A stretch of DNA of 64,000 nucleotides from Loripinus fragilis (Eukaryota > Mollusca > Bivalvia > Lucinida > Lucinidae). This document shows positions 41,011 to 52,439 of the stretch, in pieces (the first letter of the stretch is position 1; every line of letters begins with the position of its first letter). The notes beneath the pieces are model-generated. The model did not search any database, was not told where the DNA came from, and saw only the letters and a program-made list of their open reading frames with translations. The DNA lies in the NCBI GenBank assembly GCA_964019695.1, contig CAXHUL010000503.1, forward strand, positions 248,001 to 312,000, read 5' to 3'. A program made the translations under genes and the position numbers.

Positions 41011-44000
41011 GTAAGTATTATTGGGAGCCATGATGATACAGTTGTCATGGATATAGTATTCCAGCCTCCACAAGTGAAGAGTTACTCTGTGGACATGTGT
41101 ATGGTGTGTGATAATTGTAATGTGAAACATTTCACCATAACAGGTAAGTTTTATTGTGAGCCATGATGATACATTTGTCATGGATATAGTATTCAAGCCT
41201 CCACAAGTGAAGAGTTACTCTGTGGACATGTGTATGGTGTGTGATAATTGTAATGTGAAAAATTTCACCATTAAAGGTAAGTATTATTGTGAGCCATGAT
41301 GATACAGTTGTCATGGATATAGTATTCCAGCCTCCACAGGTAAAGAGTTACTCTGTGGACATGTGTATGGTGTGTGATAATTGTAATGTGAAACATTTCT
41401 CCATTAAAGGTAAGTATTATTGTGAGCCATGATGATACAGTTGTCATGAATATAGTATTCCAGCCTCCACAGTGAAGAGCTACTCTGTGGACATGTGTAT
41501 GGTGTGTGATAATTGTAACGTGAAACATTTCTCCATTAAAGGTAAGTATTATTGTGAGACATGATGATACAGTTGTCATGGATATAGTATTCCAGTCTTC
41601 ACAAGTGAAGAGCTACTCTGTCGACATGTGTATGGTGTGTGATAACTGTAATGTGAAACATTTCACCATTAAAGGTAAGTATTATTGTGAGCCATGATGA
41701 TACAGTTGTCAAGGATATAGTATTCCAGCCTCCACAAGTGAAGAGTTACTCTGTGGACATGTGTATGGTGTGTGATAATTGTAATGTGAAACATTTCTCC
41801 ATTAAAGGTAAGTATTATTGTGAGCCATGATGATACAGTTGTCTTGGATATAGTATTCCAGCCTCCACGTGTGAAGAGTTACTCTGTGGACATATGTATG
41901 GTGTGTGATAATTGTAATGTGAAACATTTCTCTATTAAAGGTAAGTTTTATTGTGAGACATGATGATACAGTTGTCATGGATATAGTATTCCAGTCTTCA
42001 CAAGTGAAGAGCTACTCTGTCGACATATGTATGGTGTGTGATAACTGTAATGTGAAACATTTCTCCATTAAAGGTAAGTATTATTGTGAGCCATGATTAT
42101 ACAGTTGTCATGGATATAGTATTCCAGCCTCCACAAGTGAAGAGTTACTCTGTGGACATGTGTATGGTGTGTGATAATTGTAATGTGAAACATTTCTCTA
42201 TTAAAGGTAAGTATTTTTGTGAGCCATGATGATACAGTTGTCATGGATATAGTATTCCAGCCTCCACAAGTGAAGAGTTACTCTGTGGACATGTGTATGG
42301 TGTGTGATAATTGTAATGTGAAACATTTCACCATTACAGGAAAGTATTATTGTGAGCCATGATGACACAGTTGTCATGGATATAGTATTCCAGCCTCCAC
42401 AAGTGAAGAGCTACTCTGTCGACATGTGTATGGTGTGTGATAACTGTAATGTGAAACATTTCTCCATTAAAGGTAAGTATTATTGTGAGCCATGATGATA
42501 CAGTTGTCTTGGATATAGTATTCCAGCCTCCACAGAGAAGAGTTACTCTGTGGACATGGGTATGGTGTGTGATAATTGTAATGTGAAACATTTCATCATT
42601 AAAGGTAAGTATTATTGTGAGCCATGATGATACAGTTGTCAAGGATATAGTATTCCAGCCTCCACAAGTGAAGAGTTTCTCTGTGGACATGTGTAAGGTG
42701 TGTGATAATTGTAATGTGAAACATTTCACCATTAAAGGTAAGCATTGTTTTGAGCCATGATGATACAGTTGTCATGGAAGAGAAGAGTTACTCTGTGGAC
42801 ATGTGTATGGTGTGTGATAATTGTAATGTGAAACATTTCTCCATTAAAAGTAAGTATTATTGTGAGCCATGATGACACAGTTGTCATGGATATAGTATTC
42901 CAGCCTCCACAAGTGAAGAGCTACTCTGTCGACATGTGTATGGTGTGTGATAACTGTAATGTGAAACATTTCTCCATTAAAGGTAAGTATTATTGTGAGC
43001 CATGATGATACAGTTGTCTTGGATATAGTATTCCAGCCTCCACAGAGAAGAGTTACTCTGTGGACATGGGTATGGTGTGTGATAATTGTAATGTGAAACA
43101 TTTCATCATTAAAGGTAAGTATTATTGTGAGCCATGATGATACAGTTGTCAAGGATATAGTATTCCAGCCTCCACAAGTGAAGAGTTTCTCTGTGGACAT
43201 GTGTAAGGTGTGTGATAATTGTAATGTTAAACATTTCACCATTAAAGGTAAGCATTGTTTTGAGCCATGATGATACAGTTGTCATGGAAGAGAAGAGTTA
43301 CTCTGTGGACATGTGTATGGTGTGTGATAATTGTAATGTGAAACATTTCACCATTAAAGGTAAGTATTATTGTGAGCCATGATGACACAGTTGTCATGGA
43401 TATAGTATTCCAGCCTCCACAAGTGAAGAGCTACTCTGTCGACATGTGTATGGTGTGTGGTAATTGTAATGTGAAACATTTCTCCATTAAAGGTAAGTAT
43501 TATTGTGAGCCATGATGACACAGTTGTCTTGGATATAGTATTCCAGCCTCCACAAGTGAAGAGCTACTCTGTGGACATGTGTATGGTGTGTGATAACTGT
43601 AATGTGAAACATTTCTCCATTAAAGGTAAGTATTATTGTGAGCCATGATTATACAGTTGTCATGGATATAGTATTCCAGCCTCCACAAGTGAAGAGCTAC
43701 TCTGTCAACATGGGTATGGTGTGTGATAATTGTAATGTGAAACATTTCACCATTAAAGGTAAGTATTATTGTGAGCCATGATGACACAGTTGTCATGGAT
43801 ATAGTATTCCAGCCTCCACAAGTGAAGAGCTACTCTGTCGACATGTGTATGGTGTGTGATAACTGTAATGTGAAACATTTCTCCATTAAAGGTAAGTATT
43901 ATTGTGAGCCATGATGATACAGTTGTCTTGGATATAGTATTCCAGCCTCCACAGAGAAGAGTTACTCTGTGGACATGGGTATGGTGTGTGATAATTGTAA

Positions 44001-45449
44001 TGTGAAACATTTCATCATTAAAGGTAAGTATTATTGTGAGCCATGATGATACAGTTGTCAAGAATATAGTATTCCAGCCTCCACAAGTGAAGAGTTTCTC
44101 TGTGGACATGTGTAAGGTGTGTGATAATTGTAATGTGAAACATTTCACCATTAAAGGTAAGCATTGTTTTGAGCCATGATGATACAGTTGTCATGGAAGA
44201 GAAGAGTTACTCTGTGGACATGTGTATGGTGTGTGATAATTGTAATGTGAAACATTTCTCCATTAAAAGTAAGTATTATTGTGAGCCATGATGACACAGT
44301 TGTCATGGATATAGTATTCCAGCCTCCACAAGTGAAGAGCTACTCTGTCGACATGTGTATGGTGTGTGATAACTGTAATGTGAAACATTTCTCCATTAAA
44401 GGTAAGTATTATTGTGAGCCATGATGATACAGTTGTCTTGGATATAGTATTCCAGCCTCCACAGAGAAGAGTTACTCTGTGGACATGGGTATGGTGTGTG
44501 ATAATTGTAATGTGAAACATTTCATCATTAAAGGTAAGTATTATTGTGAGCCATGATGATACAGTTGTCAAGGATATAGTATTCCAGCCTCCACAAGTGA
44601 AGAGTTTCTCTGTGGACATGTGTAAGGTGTGTGATAATTGTAATGTGAAACATTTCACCATTAAAGGTAAGCATTGTTTTGAGCCATGATGATACAGTTG
44701 TCATGGAAGAGAAGAGTTACTCTGTGGACATGTGTATGGTGTGTGATAATTGTAATGTGAAACATTTCTCCATTAAAAGTAAGTATTATTGTGAGCCATG
44801 ATGATACAGTTGCCATGGATATAGTATTCCAGCCTCCACAAGTGAAGAGCTACTCTGTCGACATACGTATGGTGTGTGATAATTGTAATGTGAAACATTT
44901 CTCCATTAAAGGTAAGTATTATTGTGAGCCATGATGATACAGTTGTCATAGATATAGTATTCCAGCCTCCACAAGTGAAGAGTTACTCTGTTGACATGTG
45001 TATGGTGTGTGGTAATTGTAATGTGAAACATTTCTCCATTAAAGGTAAGTATTATTGTGAGCCATGATGATACAGTTGTCATGGATATAGTATTCCAGCC
45101 TCCACAAGTGAAGAGCTACTCTGTCAACATGGGTATGGTGTGTGATAATTGTAATGTGAAACATTTCACCATTAAAGGTAAGTATTATTTTGAGCCATGA
45201 TGATACAGTTTTCATGGATATAGTATTCCAGCCTCCACAAGTGAAGAGCTACTCTGTCGACATACGTATGGTGTGTGATAATTGTAATGTGAAACATTTC
45301 TCCATTAAAGGTAAGTATTATTATGAGCCATGATGATACAGTTGTCATGGATATAGTATTCCAGCCTCCACAAGTGAAGAGCTACTCTGTAGACATGTGT
45401 ATGGTGTGTGATAATTGTAATGTGAAACATTTCTCCATTAAAGGTAAGT
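41011..45449 (+). repeat. Array 2: 34 tandem partial copies of DLEC1 exon 10 3' edge with donor sites
   Basis: Each unit is about 26 bp of intron start (GTAAGTATTATTGTGAGCC) plus about 107 bp of exon 10 with the next donor. Donors are at 41011, 41144, 41277, 41410, 41542 and so on, ending 45444: 35 including the exon's own. The unit is 133 bp, with 132-bp and 112-bp variants. A 133+132+133+112 = 510-bp higher-order unit occurs four times (donor intervals 42340-42850, 42850-43360, 43759-44269, 44269-44779). Most donors keep AAAGGTAAGT; the one at 42340 reads GGAAAGT and three read AAAAGTAAGT. No unit has a proper acceptor. Confidence 0.95.
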
Positions 45450-46040
45450 ATTATAGAAAATTCTGTATGAGAAGTTTCTTTTATAAACCAAAACAATGGC
45501 TTGCATGCAAATTAGTCACTTTTCAATGAGAAAAAGCGCAACACAGTTATTTATCACAAATATTTAATGGAAGGGAAAGACTATGAAAATCTGTCAATTT
45601 ATAAGTCATATAATAATATAAGAATCTATCATGAGAGTGGGTAGAAAAAATCCTTTGAAGATCACCGTTTGGCATCATGAGGCTTGCCTCGATGGACAGA
45701 TTTTTCTAGCCCCTCCTCACACGATTAATAGATTCTTTGTCCTGCTTGCCATAAATACCGTTTTATAAATTGGAAAAAAGATTGAAAAGGCTTCCAGAAG
45801 TTCCTGAATACGCTGAGATGTGACATATATATCACATGGTGATGTCATTTTAACATTACAATGACGTCACAGATCGGCGTGCTGCTGTTCTTTTTTTATT
45901 TTAACTTTCCAGCTGGTTGGTACGGGGTATATGAGATAGAATTTTCTCATATTGTTAAAAACAGCGGAAATCCCAATCTGGTGAACAAGAATATTTAATA
46001 TACAAAAATGATTTAATTGACATATTCCCTTCCTTTTAAG
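45450..46040. other. end of intron 10; foldback at 45625-45745
   Basis: A hairpin-like element (AGAATCTATCATGAGAGTGG ... CTCACACGATTAATAGATTC) with AAATCC/GACAGATTTTTCTAGCCCC resembles 18060-18200. Nothing coding. Confidence 0.55.
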
Positions 46041-46186
46041 GTGAAGCAGAGAAGGCTGGAGTGGATTTAGTTTCTGTGGAGCGAGGCACAACCCAACCAA
46101 TGCCGGGTGAATTGACATCTGATAAGATTTGATAACCTCAATCCCTTCACTTACACCGACAGATCTTGTGTTGTCAAGAATGTGAC
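46041..46186 (+). CDS. DLEC1: DLEC1 exon 11, with an apparent +1 frameshift
   Basis: Entered in phase 1 it reads GEAEKAGVDLVSVERGTTQP then MPGELTSD, and meets TGA at 46130. The DLEC1-like continuation RFDNLNPFTYTDRSCVVKNV is one base shifted and runs to the donor GTGAC|GTAAGT in phase 2, as exon 12 requires. Vertebrate DLEC1 has PDPGELTDL and then a FEPEN...LIIRNATHV stretch. One extra A at about 46124-46125 (GATAAGATTT) explains the break. Acceptor CCTTTTAAG|GT. Confidence 0.82.
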
Positions 46187-46199
46187 GTAAGTAATAACC

Positions 46200-46612
46200 A
46201 GGGGTGTCGAAATACCATTGCCGACTTGTCTGACCTGGTCACCATTTCATTCAGGACAAGTAAGAAATTTCTATTTACTTTTTCAGGGACAGATTTTAAG
46301 AAAAATAATACTTTTTTTCATATTGAATAATGCACTCATGTTTTGTGTTGAACACAGTGTAGATTCTGATCACCTGGCCTCTTCAAAAGCCAACAGATCT
46401 GAATCTAAACATTTTCAATAGAATTTATATCTGGTTTCATACTATTTTTTATAAGAGTTTATGCATCTCTATTGTTTAAGAATGGTAAGGGCTTAGTTAA
46501 GGTTTTTGTACATTATTTATTCTTTGGGACAAGTAAAACTCTCTAGACGAGTATCTTATTGCAGTTTACTTGTCCCTTGGAAAGTTACAAATTTTGCTAT
46601 TTCCACACCTCT
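46200..46612. mobile_element. hAT-like non-autonomous element inserted just after the exon 11 donor
   Basis: The left CAGGGGTGTCGAAATACC mirrors the right TATTTCCACACCTCT(G). GTAATAAC occurs on both sides (46192-46199 and 46612-46619), an 8-bp duplication as in hAT elements. It begins 13 bp downstream of the exon 11 border. It is related to 20299-20925. No transposase. Confidence 0.82.
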
Positions 46613-46627
46613 GTAATAACCACCATT

Positions 46628-46830
46628 ATTGAGGAGCATAGTGGCTCAGTGGTAGAGTGCTTGACTAGAGACTGAGGGGTTGCGGGTCCAAGCTTCACCA
46701 GTAGCAACATGATGCAGCATTTGATCTAGTTCTACATCTTGCCACTTGCAAGGCTGTAAGAAAATGTATTATAGTCTGTTGCATGCAGGCATGAGAAAGG
46801 TCAGGATTGATCAGGATTTCCTGATTAAGC
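46628..46830 (+). mobile_element. SINE of the second family, divergent copy
   Basis: The head GGAGCATAGTGGCTCAGTGG then TAGAGTGCTTGACTAGAGAC and TTGCGGGTCCAAGCTTCAC carries A- and B-box-like words. The body is degraded. Confidence 0.6.
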
Positions 46831-47110
46831 ACTGTCATATGATTTATATAATGCCAGTTGTTTTTGCTAAAATTTATTTTTGAATGAAGTTAAACTCAAT
46901 TTTAGATATAAATTAAGTATAAACTGACAGGTTTCTATTTATATTTTGTGATTTTAAACCTTTAATAAGTGATTTAAAAATTGCTTTCTCCATTTTGGAG
47001 TCAACCGACATATTTTCCTGATTGAGAATTGGCTGACTATTCTCATCCCTGTGCATGAAATTTGCTAGTTTTCATTATTTAATACCGTGTTTTTGTGAAA
47101 TGTTTTTCAG

Positions 47111-47296
47111 AAATGTCAGCCTTCCATTCCAATGGATGATCTACAAGCCCCAGTTTGATAGTCCGGGTTCCCACTCAGCCAGTAAGAAATATGACCGGGT
47201 ACCAGATGTAGACTCTGTCTTCAGTATTCATCCACCAACAGGAGTCTTGCCACCAGGGGAAAAATGGAGTTTAAGATTACATATGCCCCTCCCATT
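47111..47296 (+). CDS. DLEC1: DLEC1 exon 12
   Basis: This encodes NVSLPFQWMIYKPQFDSPGS and SVFSIHPPTGVLPPGEKWSL then RLHMPLP. Vertebrate DLEC1 has HVELAFYWQIMKPN and AFSIMPRKGVLSPHTDHEF. This is ASH-type sequence (W in the middle strand, IxPxxGxLPPG). Phase 2 in (TTTTTCAG|A). The donor CCATT|GTAAGT gives phase 2 out, but exon 13 needs phase 0. One lost G (ATTG|GTAAGT expected) would explain this, or a missed small exon. Confidence 0.88.
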
Positions 47297-47344
47297 GTAA
47301 GTTATTTGGTAGTTTCTTACATCCAGATTAGCAGACATTTTAAG

Positions 47345-47500
47345 CATAAAATTGTGACTATTTCCTTACCCATCTGTGTAAACCTGTGTTTAAGAGTCCA
47401 TATTTGAAAAATTATTTTCTCATTTCTCAACCAAAGCATATGTTGTGAGTACCCACAACATATGCTTTGGTTGAGAAATGTGAAAATATTTTTTTAAAGT
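47345..47500. mobile_element. GGTGCTCAAAAG-family MITE, hairpin reduced
   Basis: AAATTGTGACTATTTCCTTA, CCCATCTGTGTAAACCTGTG, then CAACCAAAGCATATGTTGTG, AGTACCCACAACATATGCTT, TGGTTGAGAAATGTG. It contains a perfect CATATGTTGTG/CACAACATATG palindrome. Confidence 0.65.
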
Positions 47501-48127
47501 ATGCACTCTTATCTGGAGGAAAGATAATAATTTGCATAATTTGAGTAAATGTGGAAGGAACAGTCTCATCAATCTGTTCTGGAGATTTGAATTTGTTAAA
47601 GAATATGTTTCAAACAGTGACATAATATTGATTTACCTAATTGGAATAATCATGGAAGAGAAAGACCCATGTTATAGGTGAAAGTAAAAAAAATATTGAA
47701 TCTTATAATTTGATTGTTAAAAGGGGAAACCCATTTTTTTACTGAATCTAAAACTATTCTGCAAAGGTCTAGACAAGCAACTTTTGTTTGTGTAAAATTG
47801 TGATTATTTTCTCATCCATTAGTTTAAACATGTGCTTTTGGTGCTCAAAAAGAACCTTCTCTCTGATATGGTTCTTTTTGCGGACACACAATATCCTTTT
47901 TTGTTGTGAAATGAGAATAATTTCTTATCTAGATGGTTGATAATGATTTGCATAACTGGAGTAAATGTGGAAGGGACAATCTCATCTTAAGAATAGTCTC
48001 ATCTTATTATTAAAATTAAAAGTTAAATGACTAGCATAATTAGAGAAATCATAGAGAGAGAGCCTCAGCCAATATTTTATTACATATTGAGAATTTGTTT
48101 AGAAAGTCCCATCTTATTGCTGAATCA
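47501..48127. other. intron 12 part with one further hairpin MITE
   Basis: About 47795-47915: AAATTGTGATTATTTTCTCA, CATGTGCTTTTGGTGCTCAA, AAAGAACCTTCTCTCTGATA, TGGTTCTTTTTGCGGACACA. No gene. Confidence 0.6.
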
Positions 48128-48325
48128 AAAGGAGCACAGTGGTAGAGAGTGAGACTTGGCGTTAAAGGGTCCCTATAATACTCACCAGATGCACTGTATT
48201 GTGTCCTTGAGCAAGACACTTTATCCTCTGTTTAGTATTGGTTTAAGCAAGGAAGACAGGAAAACACCAGAACATGACTGAAAAATTGTTGACTAGGATG
48301 TAAAGCATCAACCCAAACAAACAAA
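48128..48325 (+). mobile_element. SINE of the second family, head damaged
   Basis: AAGGAGCACAGTGGTAGAGA, TGTGTCCTTGAGCAAGACAC, ACATGACTGAAAAATTGTTG then ACTAGGATGTAAAG. The A box part is deleted. Confidence 0.7.
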
Positions 48326-49194
48326 AAAACATATTGATTGAAAATCAAAACAATATTGGGTTTTTAAAAATTAATTTTACTTCTCAACATTTTCTCCAGC
48401 TATTCTAATCATGTATTGAGAAAACCTATCATTAAGGTTTGCTTTAAAGGTTAATTGTTCCTTAAGAAGCAAGTTAGTCTGATATACAAGCCCTTATTAT
48501 ACCATGCAATCTGCAACAAACTTGTGGTAGTTGATTGTATCGATTCCTGATCTTTGCACCCTTACTTACTTTGGTCAAAATCAGATATAAAATAAGAAAG
48601 ATGGAGCAATTCGAAAATCAAAACTCTGACTTATATTTACCCAGTGGAGGCCACCATTTTCAATATCAAATTAACTTCCTGTAAATTTTGGAAAAAAACA
48701 CTAAAATCTTCATTTTCAATGCAAACTGTACAGATTTTTTCCAAATTAACTGTTTTTGACAAACGGATGAATAAAAATGGAAAGCACAACTACAATGGCA
48801 GAAAACTAGTATTTCTGTTTATGCGTATTAGATTAGGGCTGCCCTCAATTGCTATCAATTATCTACTATATGCAATCATCTGTAACTTTCTTATTTTTTA
48901 ATTCAATTTTAAACCGGTTTGCGGCATATTGCATTATTTAATAAGGGCTTGCATTTGCAATGCACTTGTTTTGAATCTTAATGACCCTTTTAAGGTAACA
49001 CTCAATATCTCTGCTAAACACCAGAGACTAGTCATAATTTTGTAAATGTGGATATAACATGACTATATGCCTTTAATCTTATCTTAGCAATCAGCAACAA
49101 GGCATCTGCTTTGTCATCTGCTGAAATATTTAAGAAGCCTCTGGTCCAACAGTGTGGACCCAGATCAGACTAGAAACAGTCTGATCTGAGTCAG
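48326..49194. other. intron 12 part; small Penelope-trailer and foldback scraps
   Basis: At 48533-48570 GATTGTATCGATTCCTGATC then TTTGCACCCTTACTTAC matches 34562-34602. Near 49110-49190 GCTGAAATATTTAAGAAGCC and GGACCCAGATCAGACTAGAA are pieces of the GATCAGACTG foldback. No gene. Confidence 0.5.
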
Positions 49195-49480
49195 AAATAG
49201 TGTGTATGATCAGGAAATACCACATTCACAAACTGCAGACGAACCTGTGGCATTGTGAGGAAGAGCCACACAACAATCACAAGATACCAGAAAGACAAGC
49301 AAAGCAAAGCAACCAGCTCTCTCTTCCCCATCAAGATGATTGCAAAACAAGAATGGACACAAAGTAATGCACAACAAAACATAGAACAATTACAGATTCC
49401 CACAATGGAAGTAACAGTCAACAATGACTCAACAACAACAGAACCACCACCTTAGAACGGACAGCAGCCAAAACCACCGG
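49195..49480 (-). mobile_element. Penelope-like trailer fragment
   Basis: GTATGATCAGGAAATACCAC, CTGCAGACGAACCTGTGGCA, AGATACCAGAAAGACAAGCA is the reverse complement of 34140-34255. Text from 49440 on resembles 9500-9540. ORFs on either strand here are not genes. Confidence 0.65.
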
Positions 49481-50344
49481 GGGGATTAAATGCAATTTAC
49501 TGGTACAATATCTTCACCCTAGATTCTGCTGTTGTTGAAGCACAAAACAATGTTAAGCTCACATTAAGGATTCCTAAATATTGCAATGTATCATCAACAG
49601 TGTTTGCCTCTTTCCTTACTTTAGTCAACAACGTTAGCAAATATGTGAATTATCCTCTGCTTAGTACTTTACTGGTTCAACCTAGGAAGACCTGTCCAAA
49701 CATGACTGAAAAATTGGTGACTGGGATCAACGGACTGGTCACTGACGGAAATACAAAACTATGTTGTCGAGGCTTTGTTATAGCGCTCTTTCAAAGTACT
49801 ACAGCCTATAAAATTGAGTACTACAGCCTATAAAATTGATTCTAAATATATCTGAGATTATACGAAGTTTTTCTTGGTATGCAAAGTTGAAATATTACAA
49901 GTCACAGTAAATAAAATTGAAGCTTTGTCGTCTTTTTAGGTTGATTTCTGATGATTTTCAGCTTAAAGGGCCGAAAATAGCTAAAAAGGGTACCTTGGTT
50001 TCTTGCTGATGTTCATAAAGACTGATTAACTTTCAATAAATATAACAATACAGTCTTATAGATACTATATTGAACCAATGCTTTTTTGAAGAAAAATCAC
50101 AGTTATGCAGAGAAATAATAGAGATATGATTATTTAATTTTCTGCATACGTCAGTTATTGTCGAAACTCTCCGCTCAGCCTCGACAATTTCCAATATATA
50201 CATTTACCTGTATGGCAGTTACCAGTCCCTGTATTCTGGGTACGAGCTGGGATGTTAAGAATCAAACAAAAAATATATGCATCAGATGCCTTTATTTTAC
50301 AGGTGCTTTAAGGGTTAATAGTTTTATATGGAACTTTAATTTTT
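49481..50344. other. intron 12 part with a SINE 3' end
   Basis: At about 49655-49735 TACTGGTTCAACCTAGGAAG then ACCTGTCCAAACATGACTGA matches the SINE tail family. A short direct repeat (GTACTACAGCCTATAAAATTGA) occurs at 49795-49840. No gene. Confidence 0.5.
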
Positions 50345-52235
50345 ATGCCCCCATAGGAACTTTGGGAGGCATATAGTAATCGCACTGTCCGTCAGTCCGT
50401 CCGTCCGTCCCGCTTCGTGTCCGATGCATATCTCCTATATTCTTTGAGGTAGGAATTCCAAATTTGGTGTGTGGATGCATCTTGGGATGACGGAGTGTCG
50501 CATACCATTTTCGGCTCACTGTGACCTTGACCTTGACCTCTGACCTAGATTTTAGAATAATCGTGTCCCGAGCATATCTCTTAAATTATTTGAGGTAGGA
50601 ATCTCAAATTTGGTGTGTGGATGCCTCTTGGGATGACGAAGTGTTGGTACCATAATGGGGTGACTGTAACCTTGAATTTAACCTCTGACCTAGTTTCTAG
50701 AAACTGCATTGAGTCTGGTGCATATCTCCTATATTCTATGAGATAGGAATTCCAAATTTGGTGTGTAAATGTATCTTGGGATGGCGGAGTGTCACATACT
50801 ATTTTCGGGTCACTGTGACCTTGACCTTGAACGCTGACCTAGTTATTAGAATAATGGAGTCCGGAGCATATCTCTAATAATATTTGAGCTAAGAATCTCA
50901 AATTTGGTGTGATGATGCATCTTGAGATGACAAAGTGTTGCGTACCATAATTGGGTCACTGTGACCTTGAACTTGACCTATGACCTAATTTTTAGAATTA
51001 TCATGTCCGGAGCATATCTCTTATATTATTTGAGGTAGGAATCTCAAATTTGGTGTGTGAATGCATCTTTGGATGGGAAAGTGTCGCATACCATAATTGG
51101 GTCACTGTGAAATTGAACTTGACCTCTGACCTAATTTCTAGAAACTGCATTGTGTCTGGTGCATATCTCCTATATTCTTTTAGATAGGAATTCCAAATTT
51201 GGTGTCTAAATGCATCTTGAGATGACGGAGTGTCACACATACCATTTCGGGTCACTGTGACCTTGACCTCTGACCTAGTTTTAAGAATTTTTGTGTTCGG
51301 AGCATATCTCTTATATTCTTTGAGGTAGGAATTCCAAATTTGGTGTGTATATGCATCTTGGGATGGTGCAGTCTCACATATTATTTTCTGGCCACTGTGA
51401 CCTTGACCTCTGACCTAGTTTTAATAATAATTGTTTCAGGAGCATATCTCTTCTATTATTTGAGAAAAGAATCCCAAATTTGGTGTGTGAATGCATCTTG
51501 GGATGGAAGAGTGTCTTGTACCATTTACGGGTCACTGTGACCTTGACCTCTGACCTAGTTTTAATAATAATTGTGTCAGGAGGATATCTCATTTATTATA
51601 TGAGATAGGAATCCCAAATTTGGTGTGTGAATGCATCTTGGGATGGTAGAGTGTCTTGTACCGTTTACAGGTCACTGTGACCTTGACCTCTGGCCTAGTT
51701 TTTAGAAAAATCATGTCCAGAGCAAATCTCTTATATTATCAAAGGTAGGAATCGCAAATTTGGTGGGTGGATGCAACTTTGGATGGTGGAGTGTCACCTA
51801 CAACTTTTGGGTCACTTTGACCTTGACCTCTGACCTAGTTTGTAGAATAATCGTGTCCAGAACATATCTCTTATATTATTTAAGATGGGAATCCCAAATT
51901 TGCTGTATTGATACATCTTTAGATGCTGATGTGTCGCGTACCATTTTTAGGTCACTGTGATCTTGACCTATGACCTAGTTTCTAGAATAATCGTGTCTGG
52001 AGCATATCTCCTATATTATTTGATGTAGGAATCCCAAATTTGGGATGGCGGAGTGGTGCATACCATTTTGGGTCACTTTGACCTTGACATTGACTTCTGG
52101 CCTCATTTCTAGGTTTATCGTGTCTGGAGCATATCTCCTATATTACAGCTTACTTTCCTCAAATGTGTCTTATGCTTGACCAATTCTTTTGGGGGTATTC
52201 GTCACGTGACTGTGACATTTCTTGTTCTTCTAATA
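50345..52235 (+). mobile_element. Element V: GCCCCC hairpin head, (GTCC)n and about 13 tandem 140-bp CTTGACCTCTGACCTAG repeats
   Basis: The head TATGCCCCCATAGGAACTTT then GGGAGGCATATAG folds back. GTCCGTCAGTCCGTCCGTCC follows, then about 13 units of 130-150 bp with GGAGCATATCTC, GGAATCCCAAATTTGGTGTG, GTCACTGTGACCTTGACCTC. The end near 52200-52225 is a small hairpin (GTCACGTGACTGTGAC) followed by ATTTCTTG. All ORFs inside are repeat products. The architecture is shared with the elements at 55105, 56767 and 57800; Helitron-like or pearl-like non-autonomous elements are candidate classes (inference). Confidence 0.8.
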
Positions 52236-52439
52236 TTCTGTAGAAATATTGTTATAAAAGTTTTATAATTTATTTCCTTAATTAACCCTATATAGATTGG
52301 TGAAGAGGAAGTACGCTAATTGTTTGTTGTTTGATGATTTATTCTTGCTTTATTATGATTGGCTTATAATTGTGAGCAGTTGAAGAATAAGCTTGTGGTG
52401 GCTTGATACTGCTTCATCATTCTGTAATACATTTCTCTC

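Noticed and set aside
42334..44661. Four near-identical 132-codon minus-strand ORFs
   Set aside because: They are antisense frames through the 133-bp array units and recur with the 510-bp higher-order period; no domain and no independent signal.
50345..52235. Several ORFs in both strands of the CTTGACCT repeat element
   Set aside because: Repeated peptide text follows the repeat unit, without start context or domain.
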